Shown here in pieces: positions 24,634 through 33,927 of a DNA stretch of 64,000 nucleotides (position 1 is its first letter; every line of letters starts with the position of its first letter). Source of the DNA: Paenibacillus pini JCM 16418 (GTDB taxonomy: Bacteria; Bacillota; Bacilli; Paenibacillales; Paenibacillaceae); the NCBI RefSeq assembly GCF_000576305.1, contig NZ_BAVZ01000006.1, positions 186,001 to 250,000 on the forward strand, given 5' to 3'. The notes beneath the pieces were generated by a model that saw nothing but the letters and a program-made list of their open reading frames with translations, did not search any database and had not been told where the DNA came from. The position numbers were made by a program, and so were the translations under genes.

Positions 24634-25870
24634 ATTACATGATATTAGCCGGACATGGCCAACCGTGATCGGATTCTCTCTACTTGAAGTCGCTGCCGTC
24701 TATCCTTTTGTACTTTTACTCTCCCTCTATGTGCTACATACTCAGCCGTTGATACTGTTAGTATTGCTGTGGATATATCATATCTGTGGGACGCTGATTG
24801 GTATAAGACAAGTGCGTGGGGACAGAACAAGAATTGCAGCTGTGTCGCTGATTATCTTGGCAATCATTCTCCCAGCCGTCTTATTTGGATTTCAGATCCT
24901 GTCTATATTTTTCGTAGTCTTGTTACTTGCTGTAGCTGCCAGAGGGCTTCTCGCTGGGCGCAAGCAATTATGGCAGTTGATTTCATGGCCATTACCTATG
25001 ATTAGTATGGGGGCGGCACTTGTACTATATATCGCTGCTTCTAAGGTAGGAGCCCTTCATCCCTATCGGTTCACGCTATACGGATTTTCTATGATTACCT
25101 TATTTACCTTTCTACTTCGTCTGAACAGCGGACATGTACGAAATGCTTCATATCAGGAACAGACCGACCGCATGCTCTTAGGTCGCATTCTATTTGCAAA
25201 TCGCTGGATGACATGGCTTGTTATTCTTGTGATTGCGCTACTTAGCACTTGGAGCAAGCTTGGAGTGGTGCTTGTTGCCCTTAGGGGGCTTATACTCCGC
25301 ATACTTCAATATATGGGTGGCCAATTTGACGCAGTCCCCAAAGCTGCTCCAGAGCAATCAGACATGCTGGATTGGGGCGATATGGGACAAGATGCAGGGC
25401 AGCCGCTTTGGCTGCGCATCATCACCGATGCTCTTGCAGGCATAGTGATTTTGGCAGTGGCAGTCATTATTGTTATACTTTTGTACAAACTCATTAGACG
25501 GTGGCTTCCAAGTCGTCTTCAACAATGGATTCAGCGAATATCACAACGAATTGGACTGCTTCGCTCTATAAGGCAAAACAGCGACAATATGGAGTCGGAT
25601 CTATTTGTAGATGAAATAGAGCGGATTTCTCCGAAGCCTAGGAAATCAAGGATAAAGCGGAGGGAACCTGAGTATAACGGAAACGATCCGCGCCGCGCCT
25701 ATGAGTCCATGATCCGCCGCGCTATACAGCGGGGGTATGCATACCGAGCGAGTAGGACTCCGGCGGAGAATGGGGCCAGACTCGTTACGGGTGAGAGCTA
25801 TACAGAGCTGTCTCCTGAAAAGGTAGAGAGGCTAATTAAAAACTACAATGATGCCCGTTATGGCAGGTAG
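24617..25870 (+). CDS. Membrane protein with C-terminal DUF4129-like domain
   Basis: A protein of about 417 residues with some seven to nine N-terminal helices, one more helix near residue 290 and a basic cytoplasmic tail. The tail has the DUF4129-like pattern YESMIRRAIQRGYAYRASRT followed by TELSPEKVERLIKNYNDARY. GGAGGAG before the ATG at 24617 decides this start; the start lies inside the DUF58 gene. In many Firmicutes the third gene of such operons fuses these helices to a transglutaminase-like core. Here no transglutaminase region is present, so the protein looks like a membrane partner only. Confidence 0.85.
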   Translation: MRNKDELHDISRTWPTVIGFSLLEVAAVYPFVLLLSLYVLHTQPLILLVLLWIYHICGTLIGIRQVRGDRTRIAAVSLIILAIILPAVLFGFQILSIFFVVLLLAVAARGLLAGRKQLWQLISWPLPMISMGAALVLYIAASKVGALHPYRFTLYGFSMITLFTFLLRLNSGHVRNASYQEQTDRMLLGRILFANRWMTWLVILVIALLSTWSKLGVVLVALRGLILRILQYMGGQFDAVPKAAPEQSDMLDWGDMGQDAGQPLWLRIITDALAGIVILAVAVIIVILLYKLIRRWLPSRLQQWIQRISQRIGLLRSIRQNSDNMESDLFVDEIERISPKPRKSRIKRREPEYNGNDPRRAYESMIRRAIQRGYAYRASRTPAENGARLVTGESYTELSPEKVERLIKNYNDARYGR

Positions 25871-25897
25871 AAGGGTTAACATGGGAGGTAACATGTA

Positions 25898-26836
25898 GTG
25901 AAGATTGACAGGATACTGGCTATGACGGTGCTACTGCTAAACCGGGGACGGGTTAGTGCACGGGAGCTTGCAGAGCGATTCGAGGTATCGACCAAAACGG
26001 TTTATCGGGATATTGAGACCCTATGCCAAGCGGGAATTCCGATTGCAGCATATCAGGGAACCGCAGGCGGGTTTGAGATTATGGATCATTACACGATGAA
26101 CCGTCAACTTTTGACGCTAGGTGAGATCTCTACTATTTTTGCGGCAGTGAAGGGTATCAGTACAGCTCTGGACGATCAGACATTTGCCAGTTTATTAGAG
26201 AAGGTCCAAGCTCTATTAAGTAAATCCGATCGTACCCACTGGGAAGAACAAGGGGAAGGGATGATGTTCGACTTCAATCCCTGGGGACTTAGTCCGTCAG
26301 CGAAGGGCAAAGTAAGCTTACTAAAGAATGCGATCGAGCAGAGGCAGAAAGTGAGTATCTCTTATACAAATATGAACGGAACGGAAAGTGAACGCACGGT
26401 TGAACCCGCCGTTTTAATTTTGAAGGGGAATCAGTGGTATTTGCAGGCTTTTTGCACGCTGAGGGAGGATTTTCGCGTCTTCCGTTTGTCACGAATTCAA
26501 GTTATTAAGATCACGCCTCAATCATTCGAGAGGCGAAATACACCCACACTGAATGGATATGCTTGGGAATCCGTGTGGTCTAAGCAGAGTTTAACGATGA
26601 TGACGCTTCGATTCTCGCAAGAGGTGCGCCACCGAGTTCGCGATTCTTTTCACCCCGATCAAATAACCTCGCTAGAGGATGGTTGTCTTCGAGTTCAGGG
26701 TCAATTTACAAAGGATGAGTGGTTCTTTGGCATGATTATGAGCTACGGTGAACATGTGAAGATTGAGGAGCCAAATTGGGCAGCAGAAGAAGTGGTCAAG
26801 CGCGCAAAACAAATTATTTATCTCTATAACAACTAG
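25898..26836 (+). CDS. HTH/WYL-domain transcriptional regulator
   Basis: A 312-residue regulator: an N-terminal DeoR-like winged helix (RVSARELAERFEVSTKTVYR), a middle region and a C-terminal WYL domain (ILKGNQWYLQAFCTLREDFR) that usually senses a ligand or nucleic acid. It starts with GTG, preceded by GGGAGG at nine bases. The following gene encodes a GyrI-like small-molecule-binding protein. The pair resembles the YobV-YobU arrangement of Bacillus subtilis. Confidence 0.93.
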   Translation: MKIDRILAMTVLLLNRGRVSARELAERFEVSTKTVYRDIETLCQAGIPIAAYQGTAGGFEIMDHYTMNRQLLTLGEISTIFAAVKGISTALDDQTFASLLEKVQALLSKSDRTHWEEQGEGMMFDFNPWGLSPSAKGKVSLLKNAIEQRQKVSISYTNMNGTESERTVEPAVLILKGNQWYLQAFCTLREDFRVFRLSRIQVIKITPQSFERRNTPTLNGYAWESVWSKQSLTMMTLRFSQEVRHRVRDSFHPDQITSLEDGCLRVQGQFTKDEWFFGMIMSYGEHVKIEEPNWAAEEVVKRAKQIIYLYNN

Positions 26837-26901
26837 ACAGACAGATGTCCATGTTACCCCTTTATACTAAGGTTACATATTAAGGAAATGGGGAGTTAAC
26901 G

Positions 26902-27387
26902 ATGAATAATACCTTTGTTAAGCGATCAGGACTAGAGCTTGTAGGTCTCGGAGCAAGAACGACAAACGCAGAGGAAGCTGGTCCAAACGGAAAAATGGGG
27001 TCTCTATGGGAGGCATATTTTCAGCGTAATCTCTCTTCTGAAATGGAGTTTCATAATCCTCATTTAATCTATTGTCTGTATACAGATTACGAGAGTGATG
27101 CATCTGGGGCGTATACCGTTCTTATTGGACATGAAAGACCAAGTAACTCGAGTGTATTGCCGGAGGAACTGATTCAAGCTGTTGTACCGGATGCGAAGTA
27201 TATGATGTTTAAGACAAAAAGAGGACCCGTGTTTGAGGTTGTTGTGGAAGCGTGGCAGGAGATATGGGCGTTTTTCGAAACCTCAGATGTGGAGCGTGCA
27301 TATACGGGTGATTTTGAATTATATGATGCTCGTTATTTTGATCCACAGGATGCAGAGGTTCAGATTTATATAGCTGTAAAAGAATAA
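26902..27387 (+). CDS. GyrI-like small-molecule-binding protein
   Basis: A 161-residue stand-alone effector-binding domain like those at the C-terminus of AraC activators such as Rob and BmrR. Visible parts are KRSGLELVGLGARTTN, GSLWEAYFQR, YCLYTDYESDASGAYTVLIG and the closing DAEVQIYIAVKE. GGGGAG stands before the ATG. Such proteins bind hydrophobic drugs or toxins. It sits 65 bases after a WYL regulator and may be its target or antagonise its signal. No DNA-binding part is present. Confidence 0.88.
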   Translation: MNNTFVKRSGLELVGLGARTTNAEEAGPNGKMGSLWEAYFQRNLSSEMEFHNPHLIYCLYTDYESDASGAYTVLIGHERPSNSSVLPEELIQAVVPDAKYMMFKTKRGPVFEVVVEAWQEIWAFFETSDVERAYTGDFELYDARYFDPQDAEVQIYIAVKE

Positions 27388-27493
27388 ATACTAGCGAATA
27401 TACGAGATGTCTGCCGAAAATCCTGCCGAAATTCTCCGAAGTATGTTATGGTCATTTTATGATCCTATTACGAGTGGGAAGTTAGGTGAAATG

Positions 27494-28174
27494 ATGAATT
27501 ATGAGGTATTGTACGAAGGCGCTTTTGCCATGCTAAAGGTTCAATTGAACCGCGGAGAAATGGTCAAAGCAGAGATGGGTGCTATGGTTTCGATGTCTCC
27601 GACCATCGATTTAAAAGGAACCATTGATGGCGGAGTTATGCGTGGACTCGGACGGATGCTGAGCGGCGAAAAGTTCTTTTTCCAAGAATTAAATGCGGTC
27701 CGAGGGCCTGCTGAGGTGTTGCTTGCTCCGGCTAGCATCGGCGATGTACAAGCTGTTGAATTGGACGGTTCGTACCGATTATTTGTGCAAAAAGATGGTT
27801 TCCTAGCAGCTACGGATGGCATTGAGGTCAACACCAAGATGCAGAATCTGATGAAGGGTTTATTCTCGGGCGAAGGTTTCTTTATTATTGAAATTAGTGG
27901 TAAAGGGACTGTATTTCTTTCCTCCTATGGATCGATCCATGCTATTAACTTGGCGGCTGGAGAAGAAAGAATTATTGATAATGCTCACTTGGTGGCGTGG
28001 CCTGATTATGTTGATTACTCCATCGAGAAAGCCTCCAAGGGATGGTTGTCCAGTGTCACGAGTGGAGAAGGTCTGGTATGCAGGTTCCGAGGCGAAGGCG
28101 TCGTGCTTATACAGAGCCGTAATCCAGGCAGCTTTGCAAATTGGATTAAACAATTTATACCTGCAGGTCGTTAA
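27494..28174 (+). CDS. AIM24/TIGR00266-family protein
   Basis: A protein of about 227 residues of the AIM24 family, a stacked beta-sheet fold of unknown function. Signatures are FAMLKVQLNRGEMVKAEMGA, VSMSPTIDLKGTIDGG, FLAATDGIEVNTKMQ and GEGLVCRFRGEGVVLIQSRN. The second ATG at 27494 aligns with the usual MKYE start of the family and follows AGGTGA. An open frame runs back to 27407 but has no ribosome site. It is probably cytoplasmic. A terminator follows. Confidence 0.9.
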   Translation: MNYEVLYEGAFAMLKVQLNRGEMVKAEMGAMVSMSPTIDLKGTIDGGVMRGLGRMLSGEKFFFQELNAVRGPAEVLLAPASIGDVQAVELDGSYRLFVQKDGFLAATDGIEVNTKMQNLMKGLFSGEGFFIIEISGKGTVFLSSYGSIHAINLAAGEERIIDNAHLVAWPDYVDYSIEKASKGWLSSVTSGEGLVCRFRGEGVVLIQSRNPGSFANWIKQFIPAGR

Positions 28175-28182
28175 CATAGAGT

Positions 28183-28220
28183 AAAGGCTTTTCTCATGGG
28201 TATGAGAAGAGCCTTTTTTA
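28183..28220 (+). terminator. Terminator after the AIM24 gene
   Basis: AAAGGCTTTTCTCAT / ATGAGAAGAGCCTTTTTT around GGGT. Confidence 0.92.
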
Positions 28221-28282
28221 ATAGAGAATTATAGGAAATGAGCTTCTGTGCAACGATAATAGGAGGATAAGCTTATTCTCCT

Positions 28283-28650
28283 CTATTTCACCTTTATGTT
28301 CACTTTATGTTTAATCGGCTCAGAAGCAGGAGTAGAACCTGGGCCTAACTGCGCTGCGGCCTGTTTGACGGTGTTGGCAACGGAATGGAGTGCTTCGCTA
28401 CATCATGTGCGGATTCAATAATGGGATTAACTGCTTTCATTTTGCCTTTGACATCGGCCGTAATTTGCGTAGCACTATGAACAAGTCCAGTCGCTTCATA
28501 CGATAAATTATGTACGGCAGACCGAACTTCAGCTAGTGTCTTATTGGTCTCGTCCAACGAGCCCATTGTTTTACGTAAGGCCATAATTCCGTAGAAGGCA
28601 AGACAAGCAAAAGCTATCGCTATTAATGTAACACTTAGTTGAATGGACAT
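28283..28650 (-). CDS. DUF948 protein (frameshifted)
   Basis: A small anchored protein with one N-terminal helix (LSVTLIAIAFACLAFYGIM) and a helical tail of the DUF948/YtxG type (LDETNKTLAEVRSAVHNL, TQITADVKGKMKAVNPIIES). As printed it ends in an unrelated stretch at 28345. Restoring one base at about 28398 (coding GTAGCGAAG for GTAGGCGAAG) continues as HDVGEALHSVANTVKQAAAQ and on to a TAG at 28283, with a typical tail rich in Ala, Gln and Lys. The repaired protein is 122 residues. Family members are linked to general stress, but the function is unknown. Confidence 0.8.
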
Positions 28651-28720
28651 GGGATACCCCTCCTTTTGTAACCATCATATGTACAAGTTATCTGAATATG
28701 CCTTGGAGGTAAGAAAATCG

Positions 28721-29476
28721 ATGCTGATCAGCAACAACCTCTTCAGTAAATACGCACCAGCAATGAAATCATTGCCATCTAATCGGGAATTAATGAAGAC
28801 AGACCTGCTTGTAGACTCATTTGTGGTGGAACGTAATGAACAACTAACTATGTATTACGCGCCCCATAATGAATATATCAATCCGTCGGCAGAGGTCGTA
28901 ATCATCGGGATAACGCCGGGGTGGACACAAATGCGGATTGCTATGGAGGAGGCAATAGAGGGGCTGTCACAGGGACGATCTGTGGAGGAAATTTGCAGAC
29001 GGACTAAGGAAAAGGCGCGATTCGCTGGTTCCATGCAGTCCAATTTAATTCAGATGTTAGATGAACTGGGACTTCCCCAATATCTTCAAATCCGTAACAG
29101 TAAAGAGCTGTTCAATGAAGGTCAGCAATTGCTGCACACCACCTCGCTATTGAAATATCCCGTCTTCTTAGGAAGTCAGAATTATTCTGGTGCCCATCCC
29201 TCGCTAATGAATAATTCCTTCCTTCGTAGCACTGCCCTCACTTCTATAGAGGAAGAGCTACAATATTTCCACAATCCACTCATTGTTCCACTTGGCAAAA
29301 CCGTGGAGGCACTGCTGAGAAGTATACCTATGAATGAGCATGGGCAGCTTACATCAGCTACATGTCTATGGGGATTTCCACATCCATCGGGTGCGAATGG
29401 ACATCGACATAAGCAGTTTGCAGATCACAAGACCGATATGCAGCAAATCCTCAAACAGAAATATAGAAAACATTGA
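28721..29476 (+). CDS. Uracil-DNA-glycosylase-superfamily-like protein
   Basis: A 251-residue protein resembling the uracil-DNA glycosylase fold at its two key places: VVIIGITPGW (the GxxPG water-activating loop position) and LWGFPHPSGANGHR (the HPSG loop that enters the DNA groove). The parts between are unlike the standard Ung or UdgB families. Activity is unproven; it could repair DNA or bind another nucleotide-like ligand. GGAGG lies 11 bases before the ATG at 28721; an upstream reading overlaps the divergent DUF948 start. It stands alone. Confidence 0.65.
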   Translation: MLISNNLFSKYAPAMKSLPSNRELMKTDLLVDSFVVERNEQLTMYYAPHNEYINPSAEVVIIGITPGWTQMRIAMEEAIEGLSQGRSVEEICRRTKEKARFAGSMQSNLIQMLDELGLPQYLQIRNSKELFNEGQQLLHTTSLLKYPVFLGSQNYSGAHPSLMNNSFLRSTALTSIEEELQYFHNPLIVPLGKTVEALLRSIPMNEHGQLTSATCLWGFPHPSGANGHRHKQFADHKTDMQQILKQKYRKH

Positions 29477-29640
29477 ATTTTATAAGGAAAACGTTCCCAT
29501 CTATCATCACAAATCGCCTATAATAAGGGCAGTGAAAATTTGCTATTCGTTCACTACACGTGGCCTTAAGTTGAAACTGTCCGCTTTCGATGTTCGTAGG
29601 TGGCCTTTCGTCATAACCAATCAAAAATAGGTGGGGGAAT

Positions 29641-31599
29641 ATGAGAATGAAGGTGCAATTCGAAGGAGATCTGACATCTGTACGAGCAGGTATTTTAGAA
29701 CTTATGAACGACCTTAGAATCACTGAAGCAACAGAAGAAAAGGATCTAATTATTCATGTAGAGCAACATGCGAATCAAGGTGAGACGGATCTAGTAGTAA
29801 CATTAGAAGCAGGTCAACAAGGAGAGCGTAATGCTTACATACGTTATACTCAAAAGCATCAGTTTTTTCGTGGAATAGGGCTACTTGTACAACATGTGCA
29901 GAGTGCTCGCGGCACGCAAGCGTTTGAAATTAGAGAAAAACAACAGTTTGATACGATTGGACCGATGTTTGATTTATCACGTAATGCTGTTCTAACTGTA
30001 AGTAGCTTCCAAGAAATGCTTCGTAAGATGGCCCTTATGGGTCTGAATACGGTAATGCTGTATTTAGAAGAAACCTATGAAATCAGTGGAGAGCCGTACT
30101 TTGGATACATGCGAGGTCGTTATACACAGGCGGAATTGAAATCCATTGATGATTATGCAGATCAATTCGGAATTGAAGCTTTTCCAAGTATTCAGACGCT
30201 TGCACATCTGGAGGAATTCCTGAAATGGGAACCGGTGAAACATTATAAGGATACGAAGGGTGCTCTGCTTGTTGGAGATGAACGGACAGATCGACTTGTG
30301 GAGCAAATGATTCAGTCCATAAGTGCGCCGTTTCGCAGTCGCAAGATTCATATCGGTATGGATGAGGCTGAAGAGCTGGGTCGCGGTAAGTATCTAGATC
30401 AGAACGGGTACGTAAGTCGGTTTGATATTATGACTGCGCATCTGGATAAAGTGCTCGCGATTACGCGCCGCATGGGGCTGAAGGCCATGATGTGGAGCGA
30501 TATGTTTTTGAAGCTTGCTTCTGAAAGTGGCAGCGAGCATTATGATGCAGATACGGAAATTCCAGAGGATATGGCTGCCCGTATCCCAAAAGATGTGGAT
30601 ATGGTGTATTGGGATTATGTCCATATGGAGGAACGAGAATATGAGAGTCTGATTCAGAAGCATAGGCCGCTCGGCTGTAATCTGGTGTTCGCTGGCGCTG
30701 TTTGGGTGTTCAACACGTTTGGTGTGAACTATGGATTGTCGCTTCATGCAACGGATGCAGCACTAAAAGTATGCAAAAGGGAAGGTATCCGCGAGGTATA
30801 CGCGACCATGTGGGGCGACGATGGTATGGAGAGTAATCCATATATTGCGTTGCTTGGGCTGCAGTTCTATGCAGAGCATGCTTACGCAGTGGATACGCCA
30901 AGTCAGGAATGGCTGGCTGAGCGGGTTAAGTTCTGCACAGGCATTGAGGCAGAGGCCTTCCTTCAGCTTAAATATTTAGATGAAACACCGGGAAGCGAAC
31001 TAAATAATCAGAAGCAAAGTAATCCTTCTAAATTTCTTTTGTATCAGGATGTATTGTTAGGACTCTTCGACAAACAGACGGAAGAACTCGGCATGAATGC
31101 GCATTATGCCAAATTAGAAGAGCAGATTCGCAGTAGACGTGATCACGAAGCTGAACTGGATTATGTCTTTGAAGTTCCTGAGAAACTATGTGCCGTACTT
31201 AAATCCAAGAGTGAACTAGGTATCCAGCTTAAACAGGCGTATGATGCTAACGACATAACCACCTTAAAACGCATCGCTATAGAAGAACTACCCATAATAT
31301 CAGGGTCAGTGAAGGAGCTTAGAGCAGCTCACCGCAGACAGTGGTTACGGATGTTTAAGCCATTTGGCTGGGAGGTCATTGATATCCGTTATGGCGGTGT
31401 CGTGAGTCGTTTAGACACAGCATCCGAACGCATACTCGATTTTGTTGAGGGACGCATCGGACATATTGAAGAGTTGGAACAAGAGCGTCTTCTATATAGT
31501 ACGAGCAACCGATTCGCGAATAAGGGTGCAGGCTGGTGCAGTTATTATTACCGAATGGCATCACCTAACGTATTTTTCCACGTAATCAACCCGTTCTGA
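29641..31599 (+). CDS. GH20 beta-N-acetylhexosaminidase (GH20C type)
   Basis: A 652-residue glycoside hydrolase of family 20, resembling the pneumococcal GH20C group. The substrate-assisted catalytic Asp-Glu pair is in HIGMDEAEELG, with MMWSDMFLKL, VYWDYVHMEE and YATMWGDDGMESN lining the site. It removes terminal beta-linked GlcNAc or GalNAc. There is no signal peptide, so it acts on imported oligosaccharides in the cytoplasm. GGTGGGGG precedes the ATG. The GH112 gene 24 kb away handles beta-galactosyl-hexosamines, and the two could serve one host-glycan or wall-sugar route, but they are not adjacent. Confidence 0.92.
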   Translation: MRMKVQFEGDLTSVRAGILELMNDLRITEATEEKDLIIHVEQHANQGETDLVVTLEAGQQGERNAYIRYTQKHQFFRGIGLLVQHVQSARGTQAFEIREKQQFDTIGPMFDLSRNAVLTVSSFQEMLRKMALMGLNTVMLYLEETYEISGEPYFGYMRGRYTQAELKSIDDYADQFGIEAFPSIQTLAHLEEFLKWEPVKHYKDTKGALLVGDERTDRLVEQMIQSISAPFRSRKIHIGMDEAEELGRGKYLDQNGYVSRFDIMTAHLDKVLAITRRMGLKAMMWSDMFLKLASESGSEHYDADTEIPEDMAARIPKDVDMVYWDYVHMEEREYESLIQKHRPLGCNLVFAGAVWVFNTFGVNYGLSLHATDAALKVCKREGIREVYATMWGDDGMESNPYIALLGLQFYAEHAYAVDTPSQEWLAERVKFCTGIEAEAFLQLKYLDETPGSELNNQKQSNPSKFLLYQDVLLGLFDKQTEELGMNAHYAKLEEQIRSRRDHEAELDYVFEVPEKLCAVLKSKSELGIQLKQAYDANDITTLKRIAIEELPIISGSVKELRAAHRRQWLRMFKPFGWEVIDIRYGGVVSRLDTASERILDFVEGRIGHIEELEQERLLYSTSNRFANKGAGWCSYYYRMASPNVFFHVINPF

Positions 31600-31606
31600 T
31601 AACAAA

Positions 31607-31645
31607 CAAAGGGAAGAATCGTTCATGCGACTCTTCCCTTTTTGT
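31607..31645 (+). terminator. Terminator after the GH20 gene
   Basis: AAAGGGAAGAATCG / CGACTCTTCCCTTTTT around TTCATG. Confidence 0.93.
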
Positions 31646-31774
31646 GTACATTCGTTATATCTATATGATATAGATGGAATTCGTTTATCTTTATAATTCT
31701 TAAGAATTAATCCACTTCTTTTTAAACAATGTCGTTTATCCTTATGCTACGAGGTGTTGAGGAGGATATGGGAC

Positions 31775-32640
31775 ATGAAGAAGTGGTTTTTTTTGTTTAT
31801 CATCCTATTGTTATTAGGATTAAAGGTATTCCACAATCAGGATGGAGATTCAAACTCAAAAGATGAAAGAATAAAGAAAGAGACTTCGAATGTAGAAGAT
31901 ATAGATAGCTCTAAAGGCATAATTAAATGGTCAAAGAATCAGGTGCATCAAGGAAATCTGCTTCTGATCAGCCCGGACTATCCCGTCCAAGATGAAGCTA
32001 TTCAATCTGACATTGTGAAATTATTTAATCATAAAGAGCTGGTACAGGGCTATGGACTACTCGATGCAAGTATTCAGTTATCGGAGGATATTGCACGTAA
32101 ATGGTTACAGGTCGTGGATGCCGCGAAGCAGGATGGAGTAGACCATTTTCTAATTAGTAGTGGATACCGTGATCATGATAAGCAGAATGAACTTTTTCTT
32201 GAAAAGGGTAAGGATATTGCTATGCCCGCTGGGGCTAGTGAACATAATTTAGGGTTATCCATGGATATCGGTTCCAGTCTAATGAAGATGAGCAAAGCGC
32301 CAGAAGGCGAGTGGCTCAAAGAACATGCATGGGAGTATGGTTTTGTCGTGCGATATCCAGAGGATAAGGTACAGATAACAGGCATTAAGTATGAGCTTGG
32401 CATCTCAGATATGTTGGCTTACCGCATAGTGTAATGATGCATGAACGTAATTTATCGCTGGAGGAGTACTTGGAAGATGTGAAGCAGCAAAGCCATCAAA
32501 CCATGGAGTGGAATGGTACAGCATATGAAATTACGTATTATCCGAATAAAGGAAGCCATTCGGTTAAGGTGCCGAAGAATAAACATTATACGATTTCAGG
32601 AGATAACATGGACGGCATCATTCTAACCGTATCGGATTAA
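31775..32640 (+). CDS. VanY-type D,D-carboxypeptidase, M15 (frameshifted)
   Basis: A membrane-anchored zinc D-Ala-D-Ala carboxypeptidase. One N-terminal helix is followed by SGYRDHDKQNELF and by SEHNLGLSMDIG, which holds the first zinc ligands (H and D). As printed the frame ends at 32434, before the last ligand. At about 32396 the coding strand has GAGCTTGG. Adding one C gives KYEPWHLRYVGLPHSVMMHE, which contains the E-x-W-H motif, and the frame continues to 32640. The repaired protein is 288 residues. AGGAGG nine bases before the ATG at 31775 decides the start. A VanZ gene follows after 15 bases. The enzyme trims the last D-Ala of peptidoglycan stems, lowering glycopeptide targets. Confidence 0.9.
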
Positions 32641-32655
32641 AGGAGGCAACCGCAA

Positions 32656-33192
32656 ATGAAAGCGACAAAAATGATTAAACCAGCAGTGGTGGGTATGCTT
32701 TTAATCATGTATTTATATATTGTAATCAAAATTATTTTATTTAAGTTCGGACATGTGGATGCGGGGTTCATGTTCAGTCAGTTGATGATGAACTTGGATA
32801 GTCCAGGTCATATCTTGAGGCAGCTACAGGATCGAGCGAATTTGGTTCCTTTCCATGAAATTTCAGATGGATTCTCCAATATGACTCGTACTAGAATGGT
32901 TAATTTAGTCGGAAATATTGCTATATTTATGCCACTTGGTATACTGCTACCTCTCCTTTTTGGAAATAGAAAGATGTTTTTCAACGTGATGCTGGTCGCT
33001 GTGCTCTTCAGTCTCAGTTTGGAAACTGCTCAGCTCGTGCTATCTATGGGAACCTTTGATGTGGATGATTTAATCTTGAATACATCGGGTGCTCTGCTGG
33101 GGTATGTTTTGTATACCATATTTAGTTTCGGACGTAGTGAGGTGCGGGTTGCGAAGACCAAAGAGAAGAGAGAACCACAAGTTGGGCATTAA
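32656..33192 (+). CDS. VanZ-family membrane protein
   Basis: A 178-residue protein with four helices. The VanZ pattern is ANLVPFHEISDG, then VNLVGNIAIFMPLGILLPLL, then LETAQLVLSMGTFDVDDLIL and NTSGALLGYVLY. VanZ gives low-level teicoplanin and lipoglycopeptide resistance in enterococci by an unclear mechanism. AAAGGAGG precedes the ATG. It directly follows a vanY-type gene, but no vanHAX ligase genes are nearby, so this is an envelope pair rather than a full resistance cassette. Confidence 0.92.
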   Translation: MKATKMIKPAVVGMLLIMYLYIVIKIILFKFGHVDAGFMFSQLMMNLDSPGHILRQLQDRANLVPFHEISDGFSNMTRTRMVNLVGNIAIFMPLGILLPLLFGNRKMFFNVMLVAVLFSLSLETAQLVLSMGTFDVDDLILNTSGALLGYVLYTIFSFGRSEVRVAKTKEKREPQVGH

Positions 33193-33248
33193 AATTACTA
33201 AATATGGTCTAATGAAATACTTATTAATCCTGAAGAGTAACAGCAAAT

Positions 33249-33297
33249 AGACGAGAATAGTCAACGGCAATCATGTTGGCCACACTCGTCTGTTTTC
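33249..33297 (+). terminator. Probable terminator after vanZ
   Basis: AGACGAG / CTCGTCT with a long loop that can itself pair, followed by GTTTT. Confidence 0.6.
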
Positions 33298-33305
33298 ATT
33301 ATGAA

Positions 33306-33830
33306 CTAAAGCGTTTGCACGTAAGCGAGCAATTTCTTTAACCAGTCCAGTTCGAGCCTCTTCTGATTTAGGACATGTTCTTGAATGAGATGAGCCGATT
33401 GGGGTGCTTCGTGTTGTATGACTTCCCATTCCAGGAGATTTCGTTCAAGTTGTCCTTGGAACTTCTCAATACCCTCTTCAATAAGGAAGGCTACCTTGTT
33501 CTTATCAACATATTTCAGGAAGATCGTGGGGGAGTAAAGGGACGGGATATCTTTGAGCTGTTTGAAGCTGTTATAAATGCCCTGCTGCAACGTTTCACGG
33601 CCCTTATCGGTTATGCCGTATGTTGTCTTCTCGGGACGGTTTACATCACGAGTGACAGAAATCTTCTCGATGCACTCTTTCTTGAGCAACACGTCAAAAT
33701 TGTAGTACAGGGTACCATCGGTAATAGTATGAATATCTTCTAGATTATCTTTCTTGAACATCTTCTTGATGTCGTATGGATGGTGGTTTCCGCTGTATAG
33801 GACTCCTAAAATAAAGATTTGAAGTGACAT
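33306..33830 (-). CDS. PadR-family transcriptional regulator
   Basis: A 174-residue regulator with the PadR winged helix (SLQIFILGVLYSGNHHPYDI, TITDGTLYYNFDVLLKKECI) and a long C-terminal helical part of the Vir-type that forms the dimer. AGGAGGG eight bases before ATG 33830 decides the start. It lies downstream of a YhgE/Pip-type membrane gene on the same strand, with a terminator hairpin between. PadR proteins usually repress a neighbouring efflux or ABC gene, so that gene is the natural target. Confidence 0.92.
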   Translation of the reverse strand: MSLQIFILGVLYSGNHHPYDIKKMFKKDNLEDIHTITDGTLYYNFDVLLKKECIEKISVTRDVNRPEKTTYGITDKGRETLQQGIYNSFKQLKDIPSLYSPTIFLKYVDKNKVAFLIEEGIEKFQGQLERNLLEWEVIQHEAPQSAHLIQEHVLNQKRLELDWLKKLLAYVQTL

Positions 33831-33856
33831 GGAATCGGCCCTCCTGAGATCATGAT

Positions 33857-33896
33857 AAAAGCCTGCCAACTCCACATGGAATTGGCGGGCTTTTTA
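33857..33896. terminator. Terminator between the YhgE/Pip-type gene and padR
   Basis: AAAAGCCTGCCAA / TTGGCGGGCTTTT with a T-rich run on both strands. On the minus strand it ends the membrane protein transcript before padR. Confidence 0.85.
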
Positions 33897-33927
33897 TACA
33901 TGTATTGCTACGTTCTAAATAAAGTGA

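Noticed and set aside
32434..32640. A separate 68-residue gene between vanY and vanZ
   Set aside because: It is the frameshifted C-terminus of the VanY-type protein; the E-x-W-H motif is completed only when the frames are joined.
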